Assembly (NCBI GenBank): GCA_013180625.2
Contig: SNVD02013169.1
Coordinates: 496,001-560,000 of the forward strand
Direction: 5' to 3'
DNA: 64,000 nt
Source of the DNA: Boswellia sacra
Taxonomy: Eukaryota; Streptophyta; Magnoliopsida; Sapindales; Burseraceae
Shown here: positions 9,607 through 22,654 of the stretch, one piece after another
Layout of the letters: each line of letters starts with the position of its first letter
Numbering within the stretch: position 1 is the first letter of the stretch
Made by a program: the position numbers and the translations under genes
Notes under the pieces: model-generated
Database searches by the model: none
What the model saw: only the letters and a program-made list of their open reading frames with translations
What the model was told of the DNA's origin: nothing

Positions 9607-12600
9607 ATGAATTCAACCTCTCTGAATGGAGAAATGGAAGTTAACGGGAGGGATGATCTGAAGCAGCCTTTACTGCAGCATGTGAATGGTGTTGCAATTG
9701 ATATCCCGCAACAGAATAATGATGGAGGTAATAAATGTAGGACGGTTAAGTTTAAAATAAGGGAGATCAAGTGTGCGTCTTGTGCATCATCTATTGAATC
9801 TGTGCTGGTGAACCTTAATGGGGTGGAGAGTGCGGTGGTGTCACCCATTGAAGGGCAGGCTGCAGTCACATATTTACCGGAGCTTGTTAATGTAAGTGGT
9901 CTGCAGGAATTTGCTTGGTTTTTTGTTTTAGTGGTATTTATCATCGGAAATTAAGTTCGGATGAGTTTTGATTAATGGGATAGCATGCAACGTCTTTTGT
10001 TATATGATGAGATGTTGGGGTTACTGCATGCATGTGCACACACATATAGATAGATGATCATAGTAATCCAATCTTTTTCCTTAACCCTTTCTGCAACCGA
10101 GTTTAAACATTTTTATTGTTCCACTTATATTGTTGTGTCTATATACCATGTAAAAATCAAGCTTATGTACGTTGTAATCTGCTTTAGAAAAAGGGATGAA
10201 GCTATGACAACCTGCAGAGAAGCATATAACCTAATCACATGTTTGTTTTTCATTTTCTTGTTTCAAATGCATTGAAGGGCGTGTATCCTTATCGCTTATT
10301 TTATTAGCTTCCTTATCAAAATGGCATGCCAAAACATAACAAATCATATTCACACATTCCCCAAGACACTCATTTGCAAATTATAACACCTAAAACACTC
10401 TAAGAACATAACCGACTCGCCTCTAGCTTTGGAAACATGTGGAGCAGATTTTTCTTTGTAAAGTTTAGTTTGCTAAATTACACTGGTGCAAAACTTAATC
10501 TTGTAACCAGTAAAGTTTGTGATATTTTGAAATTTTCTTGTTCTTAATCCTGTGGTACGTACTCATCCTTGTGTTTCGACACATCTGGCTGGCTTAATTC
10601 TAATCCTTACCTTCTCTTCGTATTCTTGGACAATTAATTAGTTACCAATTTATAACTTTAGGCAAAACAAATTAAGGAAACCATAGAAGAAGCAGGATTT
10701 CCAGTTGATGATTTTCCAGAACAAGATATAGCAGTATGCCGCCTGAGGATTAAAGGAATGATGTGCACCAGCTGCTCCGAGTCTGTGGAGCGTGCACTTA
10801 AAATGGTTGATGGGGTGAAAAATGCTGTGGTTGGTGTAGCTCTTGAGGAAGCAAAGGTCTACTTTGATCCAAACCTCATTGATACCAACCGTATAATTGA
10901 AGCAATAGAAGATGCTGGTTTTGGAGCTGATTTGATTAGCTCTGGGAATGATGTAAACAAAGTGCATTTAAAACTTGAAGGAGTGAACTCGACAGTAGAT
11001 GTTAACTTCATTAAAACCTATCTCGAGTCATCTCAAGGTGTAAATCATGTTGAAATGGACTTGGCAGAAAAAAAGATGACAGTTAGCTATGACCCAGACG
11101 TCACTGGTCCAAGATCTATTATACAGTACATTGATAGAGCTTCCCATGGCCCCAAGACTTATCATGCAAGCTTATATGTTCCACCGAGACAGAGAGAGAC
11201 AGAGCGGCTGAAGGAAATTCAGACATATAGGAATCAGTTCCTTTTTAGCTGTCTTTTTTCTGTTCCTGTGTTTTTATTTTCCATGGTATTTCCTATGCTT
11301 CCGACTTATGGTGCCTGGTTAGACTACAAGATTTACAATATGTTCACTATTGGGATGTATTTGAGATGGATCCTCTGCTCACCAGTGCAGTTTATCATAG
11401 GCCGAAGGTATAAAGTTATTGGCATCTTTATATTATCTTCTTTCCATTGTTACATGCTATGTGCTACTATATGAGTATTTATTTATTTGAACAGCAATTT
11501 ATGAGGTGACCTGTAGACAAATAATGATTGGGATTTGTTGTCTTTGTCAGATTCTATGTGGGATCATATCATGCTTTGAGACGGAAATCTGCCAATATGG
11601 ATGTTCTTGTGGCACTAGGCACCAATGCTGCTTATTTTTACTCTGTATATGTAGCAATAAAGGCATTGACTTCAGATAAATTTGAAGGGCAAGATTTCTT
11701 TGAGACTAGTGCAATGTTAATATCCTTTATTCTCTTGGGGAAATATTTGGAGGTTGTGGCTAAAGGAAAAACGTCAGATGCTTTAGCAAAGCTGACGGAA
11801 CTTGCCCCTGATACAGCTCATCTTGTTACATTAGATAGTGAAGGAAATTTTATGTCAGAAATGGAAATTAGCACTCAACTGATACAGAGGAATGATATTT
11901 TAAAGATTGTTCCGGGAGAGAAAGTTCCAGTCGATGGGATTGTTATAGATGGTCAAAGTCATGTGAATGAGAGTATGATTACAGGGGAGGCAAGGCCAAT
12001 TGGTAAACGACCTGGTGATAAGGTAATGACCATGTGGCTACACATTTTGGTCTAAGCGACGTTTTAATATGCTAAAAGGTTTTAATTGCTTCTGATATTA
12101 TCAACAGGTCATTGGTGGGACCATGAACGAAAATGGATGCTTGCTGGTTAAGGCTACTCATGTTGGGTCAGAGACTGCACTTTCCCAAATTGTTCAACTT
12201 GTGGAAGCTGCTCAGCTTGCCAGAGCACCTGTGCAGAAACTAGCTGATCAGATCTCAAAGTTTTTTGTTCCCACAGTGAGTTTTCTTTTTCTTTTTTTTT
12301 TTTTTGAAATATTATATTTTTTATATTTTATTTGCACTTGTCATCTTTTAAATGGAGCAATACATTCAATTGCCTAGGATTGCAACTCAATGTTATAGGA
12401 AAAATCCCTTAACAATGAGAAATCAATAAATTAGAAAACAAATATACATACATATGCATGTATGTGTGTGTATGGTGCTGTCATTGAATTTTGGTGATTG
12501 TCATAGTTAGTGTTGAATTATATTTTCTATGGTTTAGTTAAAGGTGTGACATTGAAATGCTGGATGACTATACTTTGAGTAGAGCATATGACTTGGGTGC

Positions 12601-15600
12601 AAATAAACCAAACAGCTGACGAGAGTTTTGTTTGTTGAAGCTTGTTCAGTATGTTAATGAAGTGAGCTCCAACACAAAATTAAGGTTGAACAACCTCATG
12701 GTTGACTTGATTTCTTAGTGAATATAGCTGTTTTCTCTGTGACATGAATATGTCAAAACAAAAATGACATCGGTTCTATTTAGTAAAATACTATTTGTAG
12801 AGAATAAATTGTTAAAAAAGTTTTCAAATACCATCGGCTTTAGACATATAATTGTATTATCGAAATAAAGTACTTAAAATGCAAGTTTCTCTAATTTGTC
12901 TGCTTCGTATAATTTATTAAGCTTGTGAACAAGTGCAAACCTTTTTTGAAAATCTAAAAACTCCAAGCTTGTACACATAGTTGTGCTTGATTTAGAAGTA
13001 AATGAGCCAACCATAATAACATAGTGTATTAGTCAAGTCACGTCATAAATAGTATAAATGACACTTGGTTATCAAATCAATCACTTTGGTTTTTTCACCC
13101 CACATCAGGTCGTTGTTGCAGCATTTATTACATGGCTGGGTTGGTTTATCCCTGGAGTTGCTGGGCTTTACCCTAGGCATTGGATACCAAAGGTGATGGA
13201 TGAGTTTGAGCTTGCACTGCAGTTTGGTATTTCAGTATTGGTGGTTGCTTGCCCATGTGCTCTTGGACTGGCGACTCCTACTGCTGTCATGGTTGCCACA
13301 GGGAAGGGTGCTTCTCAAGGTGTTCTCATCAAGGGTGGAAATGCACTTGAAAAGGCACATAAGGTATGGCCATTTTCTTCTGGGAAAAACTCGCAGCTGC
13401 ATGTTTAGATTTGATATAGTATGCGTTTGTTCTTATTTACACAACAAACTTCTGCCCCTGCTACTGGTGGTACCTGAAAATCACAACATTTTTGTAGTAC
13501 CATTACATTTATGCACATGATACATATACTAATATGCATAGATTCAGATACTTCTACAGAACTATATATGTATCCGTGTATGTAATGTATTTATTTATTT
13601 GATTATATCAGATCCTGCTTTCTTGGAATTAGCCTGGTTTTCCTGGTCTTATTTATCTTAAATAATCAAGTTCTTGGAAAAGATGGCATATTTATGTTCA
13701 TACCATGATAAAATATGTGCTTCATCAAACAATATTATTTTACTTTTTGCAAATCTTCAGTGAGATGTCATATCTCCTTTTAAACAGATAGAATTTGTTT
13801 CTTTTTTATTGCATTTAGCAAAAATACCTCTTGAATGCTCCTTCATGTTATGGTTGGCTCATACCATCATAATCATGACGGAGACAGATATGTCAGTTTA
13901 AGCAGCATTCACCTAAATTCCTTTAGTATTCACATGAAACAAATGAAAATATGGTCTTTAGTTTTTTTCGATGAATGTCCCCAGTTGCTATGCAGTTGAT
14001 GCACTGTTAAAACTTTTAAAAAAAAAAAAAAATCTGCAGGTAAAGACAGTTGTCTTTGATAAGACAGGAACACTGACTGTTGGGAAGCCTGAGGTAGTGA
14101 GTGCCGTGCTCTTTTCGCATTTTACAATGGAGGAGTTCTGTGACTTGGTTACTGCTGCTGAGGTAGATATTTATGTTTAGAATGGCACTCTAATCAGTAT
14201 GCAACATGTTAGATGATGTAGGACTCATATTCCTCATCATTAGATTTAAGCACAAATTGAATTTTCTGCAAAAGAATTAGTATGTGTTTGAGAAATAATC
14301 ACAATGCCATTTTAACCTGGGTCTTGCAAGAAATCTGATTAGAAAGAAAAGTCCTTGTGCTTTGTGGAATTTGGTCGTGGTGGAAAGGTTACAAAGCTGC
14401 TGAAAGTAGTGTGATTGCTTTATTTTCTTTCTTTCTTTTTTTTTTTCCCTCTTTAAATATTTTTTGTACAATTTTTTTTCCTCTCCAAATGGTTCAGGCA
14501 AACAGCGAACATCCAATAGCAAAAGCTGTCGTGAAGCATGCTAAGAAGCTGCGTCAGAAGTGTGGTGCCCATACTGAGCATGTTGCTGAGGCGAAGGACT
14601 TTGAGGTGCATACTGGAGCTGGTGTCAGTGGAAAAGTTGGTGATAAAATAGTTTTAGTTGGGAACAAGAGGCTCATGCAGACTTTCCATGTACCTGTTGG
14701 TCCTGAAGTTGAGTACTATGTTTCAGAAAATGAGAAACTGGCACGAACATGTGTATTAGTTGCTGTTGATGGAAAGGTTGCTGGAGCTTTTGCAGTAACT
14801 GATCCCGTGAAGCCAGAGGCCCGAGTTGTTGTATCTTTTCTCCAGTCAATGGGCATCTCAAGCATCATGGTGACTGGTGATAACTGGGCTACAGCGACTG
14901 CCATTGCAAAGGAGGCTGGAGTAGAGAAGGTTTTTGCTGAGACAGATCCTCTGGGAAAAGCTGATAAGATAAAGGAATTACAGGTAAAGCTTATATAAAC
15001 AATGCATATCCGAGTGATAGCTGAGTCTGTGAGGAAGTGGTGGTGACAGTTCAAATGGAAATTGATTTGTCTATCTCAAAAGAGGTGGTAGCAAAACCAT
15101 AAAAGAACAATTTCAAGATGTTTAACCCATTAAATTCACATGTACATTCAGTTAGACATGTAACTAAAACCTTTCAATCAACTATCCTGTCACCTGAACA
15201 TTAGTTTGTCACATTTTATATCTTACAGTTTTTTTTTTTTCTTTTAATCCAAAGAATCGGGACACTGATCAAATGAATTTATTTCATTGAAAGTGGAATT
15301 CTGTATATAATATGGAGAAATTACTTCTCTACAATTGAATCTACTGCTTGACAAATATGCCATTGAAATCCTAGATAGAAAGATATGGTATTCTGTGAAT
15401 ATGTTGTCAAAATTACTTGTCAACCCATTAATGTTTTCAAACACCTCAATCAATTTTTTTTTATTTTTTTACTGGTTGAGTTGACACCTCGTAAAGAATG
15501 AGGGGGCCAACATAGTAAAATTATAGTATTTTTTTCATGAATATTCTTGAGAGCTTTCCATGATAAAATTAAAGTAATTGCACTCTTATTTCTTTTACAC

Positions 15601-16376
15601 TGTTATCTTGATTCTTGATGATTCTGGTGACGTTCTGTCGAGCATTTAAGCATTTATATATATAATATGAAGAAAATATTAGTTGGCAAAATCACTAACA
15701 TCATCAAAGGTTTGGGAAAATTAAGGATTAGCTGTGTTTATAATTACTGCAAATTTTTCCAGAAAAACTAAGTTGCTCCTGCAGTCAAGATACTTGCCTT
15801 GAGTTCTGTATCTGAAAATTTAAAAACGCAAGTTATCTTTTCAGATTTTCCCTGTGGTTATAAAGCATATTTTGAATAATTTGTCAATCAATTTTCAGCT
15901 CATTTAATCTCTTGTTTAATTATCCAACTAAGTATAACTTTGTCTTTTTTATTTTAATGTGGATGCAGATGAAAGGTATGGCTGTTGCTATGGTGGGAGA
16001 TGGAATAAATGATTCACCAGCCTTGGTTGCAGCTGATGTTGGCATGGCCATTGGTGCGGGTACAGATGTAGCTATAGAAGCAGCGGATATCGTTCTCATC
16101 AAAAGCAACTTGGAAGATGTAGTTACAGCCATAGATCTTTCTAGAAAGACTATCTCCCGGATTCGTCTGAACTATGTGTGGGCACTCGGCTATAACATAC
16201 TTGCAATGCCTGTCGCTGCTGGAATTCTCTACCCCTTCACTGGAATTAGGTTGCCTCCTTGGCTTGCCGGTGCTTGCATGGCCGCTTCATCCCTGAGTGT
16301 GCTTTGTTCTTCTCTTTTGTTGCAGTCATATAAGAAGCCTTTGCATATTAAACACTCACAAGACCAAGTTCAGTAG
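9607..16376 (+). CDS. HMA5: P1B-type copper-transporting ATPase (HMA5/OsHMA4 type)
   Basis: Coding exons inferred from GT-AG sites with continuous frame: 9607-9891, 10662-11407, 11551-12022, 12108-12275, 13109-13363, 14040-14162, 14498-14983, 15969-16376. They give 980 aa, the usual size for the family. Visible parts are two N-terminal metal-binding domains with CASC (C56, C59) and CTSC (C130, C133), a third HMA-like fold without Cys, TGEA (488-491) in the actuator domain, the transmembrane metal site CPC (605-607), the phosphorylated Asp in DKTGT (D649), SEHP (686-689) that defines P1B pumps, and GDGIND (855-860). CPC plus HP marks a Cu(I) pump using ATP. Sequence flavour is closest to the rice OsHMA4 branch of HMA5-like pumps, which load copper into root vacuoles; plant HMA5 proteins otherwise export copper. 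Substrate is well supported; membrane location is not visible. A broken duplicate lies upstream. Confidence 0.93.
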
Positions 16377-16488
16377 TGCACTGGCTTCCACTAATCTACA
16401 AATTGAATAGCTTTTAGCCTTAAAATTGTAATTTTCAATTGTTCTCATTCCTCTACTGATAAGTACTTGATTATACTCGTGCAATAAC

Positions 16489-16494
16489 AATAAA
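16489..16494 (+). terminator. poly(A) signal of the copper ATPase gene
   Basis: AATAAA lies about 113 bases after the stop codon, in a T-rich 3' UTR. Confidence 0.5.
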
Positions 16495-16499
16495 GTATA

Positions 16500-17217
16500 A
16501 TGTCATTTTAATTCTTCCCCCTGACAAGGTGGGTTTTTTCCCCCTCAAAATAGCCTCTCAAACTTGTTTCATGCATTTTGATGACGATAAGTTTTTGGTT
16601 TCTGCGAGTCCTGAATTCAAGAACAGAGGAGGAGGGAAAAGATTATGTTAAGCAAACTCTGGGTCTGGCCATTGTGGTTGTGAATTGGTGTGATAGCTAT
16701 TAAACTAAAGCTATGTTCGGATCGAGGAAACAAGCGATGTTAAGAAAGGTAGAGTAGAGTTAAAAAGGAAAAATGAAAAGAAATAAATAGAATTTTTTCC
16801 TCAGTTGTTCAATAGAATCATAAAGAGAAAAGAATAGTTTATAAATTAATTAGATAAATACCCTCAATATTAGATTATATAATATATATTATTAAATATA
16901 TATATTATTAATGTAAGCGAGAAGTCCACAAAAAAATTGGTTTAACCATTAATCGAGGACACTCAAATTTAAAACTATCAATTTAATCATTGATTTTAAT
17001 TTTTCTTAAGTTTGATGGAGGGCAATTTTGACATTTAATAAAAGAGGCGCAAATAAAGTTTATTGAAATCTTACATAGCCATTTCAGGTTTCTAAAATAT
17101 CAAACACCTCCCTTCCATCAATCTCCATCAAGTTTTAATGTATCGTATTACGTATATCAATAAAATTAACATAAAAAGGAAATCATCCTCTAATTTTAAT
17201 ATTAACAAAGGTAAATA
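16500..17217. other. gene-free AT-rich stretch
   Basis: No coding sequence is seen. The phrase near 16711 (GCTATGTTCGGATCGAGG) resembles a Harbinger-type end, but no matching opposite end was found. Confidence 0.3.
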
Positions 17218-17222
17218 AAATC

Positions 17223-17737
17223 TGTTATACCAAAAAATAAATTAATAAATTATTAGCTCCATATAGCCCAATCGAATAAAGAGAAAGGGTCATAAAAGGA
17301 TGATATATCCACAAGGCACATGTGGTAGAAGATAAGTGGCTCTACAAAAAAGACTTCTAGTTAAACAACAGTTTCATTCAAGTTAGAAAAAGACTTCCTC
17401 AAAGATGAGGATAACAAGTTTTATATCAAGGCAGATAGGATTGATCAATAACTCTGATAAAAGAAGATTACTTAATCTAATACAACTTCAAAATGAGAAG
17501 ATAAGGCTACACACTCAACTATAAATAGGCTACACTTCTCATCAATCAAGCACGACGAAATTAAATACTAAAGCCAACTAATCTTCTCTGTCACCATTAG
17601 AAATCTGACTTGAGCGTCCAAGTGGTTTCGCCAGCAACACTATCAACACTCTCTTCACGTTCGTTTTCTCTTTGCAACAATTCGCAAAGATCCCTCCACG
17701 TGTAATTCATCTGGTTGACGCAAAATAAACGTCAACA
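17223..17737 (+). repeat. solo LTR, 515 bp, with perfect 5-bp target duplication
   Basis: It starts TGTTATACC and ends CGTCAACA, with AAATC directly on both sides (17218-17222 and 17738-17742). Inside is a plausible promoter (CTATAAATAGGCTAC near 17520). It also carries the phrase CTGACTTGAGCGTC, which is common in R/U5 of plant Ty3-gypsy LTRs of the Tat/Athila group. Plus orientation is inferred from these. No internal element sequence remains. Confidence 0.8.
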
Positions 17738-17742
17738 AAATC

Positions 17743-20638
17743 AAAATATAAGAAAGTACATATTAAATAAATATAGTTTTTAAAGGCAAAATCTCATATT
17801 CCTAACTGAGAAATGATCGTAATACTTTATCATATTTTATATTTCTTATATATTTTATATATGTTTTTCTCTTTTTGGATAAGATTAGGAATATGTTTTT
17901 CTTGCGATTTATGAAGAAATGGTTGCTGGGTGGACTTTCTAAATTTTAATAAAACACATACACAAAATTATTAAATATTTTTAAAAATTATATTTATTCA
18001 ATATGTACTATATTATATATTTGATTAATGAATTATTTAAGGAAAGAAATATTTTAATACAAAGTTTTGATATAATTCATTGACACAATTTTCTAGCCCC
18101 TCATCTTACCAACTCCAATGATTGAGATTGAAAACTTATTATTCATCCTAACTAATAATTAGATTTTGTAGATGAATAATTATAAATTTGTGTCAAAAGA
18201 TCCATTCTCTATTTTTAATATTAAAGGTAGACAATAATTTCATTAATATATATATATATATATATATATATTTATTTATAAAAGAAAAGTTAGCATCGAT
18301 TAGCGACAATGGGAAGAGTGTAAAACTTTTAGAAACCTAAGCTGGTTGTATAAGATTTCAACAAACCTCAAGAGCTATTTGTGTCCTTTTTTGTTAAATA
18401 CGCAAATTATCCTCCATTGAACAAAAGAAAGTTAAAATTAAGAACTAATTTGTCCTTACATGGTTAAGCCCAAATCCTTGAACCTGGAGCAACATGACCC
18501 AATCCTACACAAAGTTGAAGAACAATCGGAAGCCAAAATCCAACATTTGATGGGCCGAAATTGAGACACAACAAAACTGAACTGTAGTTGTTGCTTAGCC
18601 CGACCCATGTTTAGTATTTTGACCATATCTCATAAAAGACTTGTCCAAATTGCATGACTCTAGTGGCCATGAAAAGATGAGACAAAAAGCTACAACTTTT
18701 ATGTTTTCCACAAAGCCTAATTTAATCGTTTTTTACCAAAAAATGTGCTACAAATTGGTGGAAGGTTTGGTGGTCGAAAATGTGGAAGATTGGTTTATAC
18801 TAAAATAGTTCCATTTAATCACCTATATAAGGACAAATTAAGGAATTGAATGGGGGAGGAGAAAAAATCATTTGGATTCCATTATATCATTGTATATTAT
18901 AATTCTCTCTTGTATTTTCTCTTTAGAAATGATGGGAATGAATTATAAGTTAGGCTATAATTCCTGATAAGGCTAAAGATGAACTTGTATGTGTTTTTTA
19001 TCTATTTCTCTACTTTGATTCTTTCTCAAGGGTTATAAAGTTTGTATGTTTGTTTACGTGTTAAACTCTTTCTCATCTGGTGATTTCTCTTTAATCTAGA
19101 AATTATAATTCTCAATTTTATATAAATTCAGTCATGCTTTTTTTATGTGATTCGTGCCGAATTATAATTGTTACTGGTAGTTTCGTTTTATGAGTTAATA
19201 TTTTACTATAATATTGTCGATTGATATATTGTCACTCTTGGATAACTTATAAGGATGAACGTTGTTCGTAAATATTGATTATAGAGAGTTTATGCATATC
19301 AAATACATTGTGTTTATTAATTATACTTTATGATACATATTTTTCGATTGATTGTTTGGGATGTGAAACTTTCAATTGAGTTATAATTATTGAATCAAAG
19401 TGTGATTAGATTTATAAAACATATAAGTGATTCTTGATGCCTTACCTCTTTATTACCATCGAGCGCTTCTAATTATTATGCATTATACTATTTTTATAAT
19501 AAATTGCTTTAAAGTTAAATTTTATGTCTTTATTATCTTTTTAGTATTTTTGTTTTACTAACCTCTTTTGTCAAAAGCCTCTTTGTGAATTCAACACTTT
19601 AACTTATACTATAATAATTGCGGTATATATTGGGCGTAAACAGTTTGTCTAAACTTATACGTCCTTAACCAGTGAAAATTTTTGGTTTTGTTTTAAAAAA
19701 AGTGATATTACTTTTACTAACTATTTATATAAACTCACTTATACAAATTGTGTGATATTCTTATATAATTATTACATCAATTATCTTAATTAATATAATT
19801 TATTATTTAATATATTCTTTTAATTATTATATTTATTTATCAAAATTATATTATAATATATTAATTTATATATACAAATTTATATAAATGCTTTGTAAGA
19901 ATATTATCACTCGGTTTTTATGACTAAGCTACTGTATACTCATTTGATGCCATCCCATATTGCATCCCTTGTCTACAACGGCCGAACATGAGGCAAATTC
20001 ACAAATAGTGGATTTAAGCGGTCCTATCCTGTACAATCCCGCCTATCAATCAGGCTCAGGCCCATGTTATTGTTTTTCTTGTTTACACTACAACGTACGA
20101 TTTTTGTGTAACTTAACTCTCAGAAATATTATACACATGTTTTATCAAATGCCATCATTTTCTTTAATAATTGACCATTGTCATTGTCATCTAGATCCAA
20201 ATAATAGCATTTAAATTTCCAAGATTATCTTTTTAATATAGATTAATCAATAACTAGTAAAAACCACATATGAAAATATAATTTTTTATTTATTAATACG
20301 TACATAACAAATATCTTGTTTTTATGAAAAGTAATGATTCAAATTTTTTTTTTGAATCTTATCTCGAATGATATGTTGAATCGAGTGACATTAATTAAAT
20401 AAATTCTCGATTAATTTATAAAAAATATTTAAGTTTGAATTGATATACTCTATTTTAGCAAATGAAAATTCAAAAAATAATAATAATAAAAATATATTTT
20501 ATAAGATTATCACATCTTGATAAGCTGAACTTTTGGAATTATCTGATCACAAACAAAAGTTCCTCAAAATGGGCCCCAAGACCAGCAACACTTCAACGCA
20601 TTTGCTACTTTATTTCTTGTCTTGTACTCGATTTCCAA

Positions 20639-20641
<3 letters not shown>
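17743..20641. other. gene-free AT-rich stretch upstream of the trihelix gene
   Basis: No gene is seen. A TATA-like CTATATAAGG near 18823 and a GGGCGTAAACA phrase near 19631 suggest another old Ty3-gypsy LTR in 18.3-19.64 kb. Matching ends and target duplication were not found. Confidence 0.3.
18247..18270. repeat. AT microsatellite
   Basis: Uninterrupted TA dinucleotide run in AT-rich intergenic DNA. Confidence 0.9.

Positions 20642-20676
<35 letters not shown>
20642..20676 (+). repeat. CT microsatellite in the trihelix gene leader
   Basis: About 17 CT units about 620 bp before the start codon. The adjoining sequence leads to a donor-like AAAG|GTAAGC at 20728, so this is probably in a 5' UTR exon followed by an intron. 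GA/CT tracts are known targets of BBR/BPC proteins; binding here is inference. Confidence 0.8.
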
Positions 20677-20679
<3 letters not shown>

Positions 20680-21298
20680 AGTAGAGTCTACATTCTTGTC
20701 TACATTCTTGTCTTTGATCACCTAAAGGTAAGCTCAAAACAGCAACTTTTTATTAACACTCTTTGGTTCAGTACACTTTATTTCCTCATTACTTTATTAT
20801 TCCATCAAAATCTTGAAGAAGATTGTGGATGATGTGGATATCTATGTATATATGTACTTTTATTTGTGAACTTTCTTTTCTGAGTAAATATGATCGCTAA
20901 AGCTGAGAGAGGACGTGCGGATGTTAATAAGTTGGTGTTATCTTTGATGGGTTTTATCTGTTTCTGGGTTTTGTGACTTGTTTTTGTTTGGTTTCCAAAA
21001 AAATGGGAAGAAAATGAAGGAAGTTGGGATTTTGGGATTTTATGGTCTGGTTGTTGTGCATCTAATTACGGAGAGTTGACTGGTTCTGGAGTTTTATCTG
21101 TTATAGCTGTTTTGTTTCTAACTATGGAAAGTTTCAGTTTAGCTTAGCTAACTGTTTGTTTGAGTTACGTCTGGCTTAGTCAAGTAAAGTTCTTGTTTTC
21201 TTCCCAAGTTGAATGATTTAAAATTTAATTTTGGGTTGTATTTGGTGATAAAGTAGAGCATTTGGGAATTGTAGTTCTGGAATTTGGTGTGCTGTGAA

Positions 21299-22654
21299 AT
21301 GGATAATTCGGGTTTTGGAGGTGGGTTCTTGAATGGTGGGTTATTAGACCTTGAATCAGCATATCCTAGACACCAACAAACTCAGTTCTGTCATTCACCC
21401 CTGAAACATCAACATCACTTGAATATGTTGGGTGGTTTTGAAAATGATCACCACCACATCACACTAGTGGAAGTAAAAACCCCGAGCACGAAAGGATTTT
21501 CAATGAATTTTGGTATAGAGAAGTCGGTTAGCCCAATTAATGCCACAAATGATGGGAATATGAGTGAAGAAGATGAGCCAGGTCTTATGGAAGATGGGAA
21601 TGTTGAAAAGTTAAATGGAGGTAAGGCTAAAAAGGGATCCCTATGGCAGCGAATGAAATGGACAGACAATGTGGTTAGGCTTCTTATAGCGGTAGTTGCT
21701 TATGTGGGGGATGATGGTTTGTTTGATGGTGCTGAGGGGCATAAGAGGAAATCCGGGATTTTACAGAAGAAGGGTAAATGGAAAACAGTATCGAAGATAA
21801 TGATTTCCAAGGGATGTCAAGTTTCGCCTCAGCAGTGTGAGGATAAGTTTAATGATCTGAACAAGAGGTACAAAAGGTTGAATGATATTCTTGGTAGGGG
21901 AGCAAGTTGTAAACTGGTGGACAATCCTCATCTGTTGGACTCTATATCACACCTTTCAGCTAAGGCGAAGGATGATGTAAGAAAGATTCTGAGCTCAAAA
22001 CACCTATTCTATAGGGAAATGTTTGCTTATCATAACGGGCAAAGAATACCAAACTGCCATGACATTGATCTACAAAGTTATTCAGAATTTTCCCCAAGAT
22101 GCGCAGAAGATAACAATGAATCGGAGGAGGAAGAATCTGACAGGAACAATGACAGTGAGGATGATGAATCAGATAATGAAGATGACCATAATGATGATGA
22201 GGATGGGCAGAGAGTGGCTGACCCTGGTGAGTTGAAGAAGGGGAGTACAGAGGATGGCAAATTCTGTTCACTAACTGCTCGGACGGATGGCTTTGAGGTA
22301 GAAATGGCGAAGATGTTTCAAGATACCTCAAAGTCAGCCAGGGAAAGGAGAGAGTGGGTTAAGAAACAGATGTTGCTTCTCCAGGATCAAAGAGTCAGCT
22401 TCCAGGCTGAAGCTTTTGAGCTTGAGAAACAACGATTAAAGTGGATGAGATATTGCACTAAGAAAGATAGGGAACTAGCAAGATTGAGGCTGGAGAATGA
22501 GAGGATGAGATTAGATAATGAGCGGATGATGTTGCACCTTAGGCAGAAAGAAATGGAGATAGATTTCCGAAGGCCAGAAGCATCTGTGGACCCAACTTCT
22601 CTGGGAAACATTCTGCAGGGTCGAGATCAAATTGATTTGGGCAGGCATCAATAG
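21299..22654 (+). CDS. trihelix-type (Myb/SANT-like) transcription factor
   Basis: Intronless 451-aa protein. The open frame extends five codons upstream without ATG; the first ATG (21299, MDNSGFGG) is taken as the start. Residues about 113-205 form a trihelix/Myb-SANT-like DNA-binding domain (W116, W121, then the GKWKTVSK and CEDKFNDLNKRYKRLND phrases). A strongly acidic Glu/Asp/Asn segment follows (about 268-300). The C-terminal part from about 335 to 425 is rich in Glu, Arg, Lys and Leu and should form a coiled coil, probably for dimerisation. This matches the plant family that includes Arabidopsis At1g21200 and At3g10040. Nuclear DNA binding is expected; target genes are unknown. Confidence 0.85.
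   Translation: MDNSGFGGGFLNGGLLDLESAYPRHQQTQFCHSPLKHQHHLNMLGGFENDHHHITLVEVKTPSTKGFSMNFGIEKSVSPINATNDGNMSEEDEPGLMEDGNVEKLNGGKAKKGSLWQRMKWTDNVVRLLIAVVAYVGDDGLFDGAEGHKRKSGILQKKGKWKTVSKIMISKGCQVSPQQCEDKFNDLNKRYKRLNDILGRGASCKLVDNPHLLDSISHLSAKAKDDVRKILSSKHLFYREMFAYHNGQRIPNCHDIDLQSYSEFSPRCAEDNNESEEEESDRNNDSEDDESDNEDDHNDDEDGQRVADPGELKKGSTEDGKFCSLTARTDGFEVEMAKMFQDTSKSARERREWVKKQMLLLQDQRVSFQAEAFELEKQRLKWMRYCTKKDRELARLRLENERMRLDNERMMLHLRQKEMEIDFRRPEASVDPTSLGNILQGRDQIDLGRHQ

Noticed and set aside
13058..13520. Separate small proteins around the CPC exon
   Set aside because: They are one exon of the copper ATPase read past its splice sites, and a shadow frame of it.
18290..19641. Another LTR in the 18-19.6 kb spacer
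   Set aside because: A TATA-like site and an end-like GGGCGTAAACA phrase are present, but no TG start with a matching 5-bp flank was found.
21284..21298. Five extra codons before the trihelix protein
   Set aside because: They begin with TTG, not ATG. The first ATG at 21299 is the sensible plant start. The same reasoning moved the starts at 39500 and 52017.
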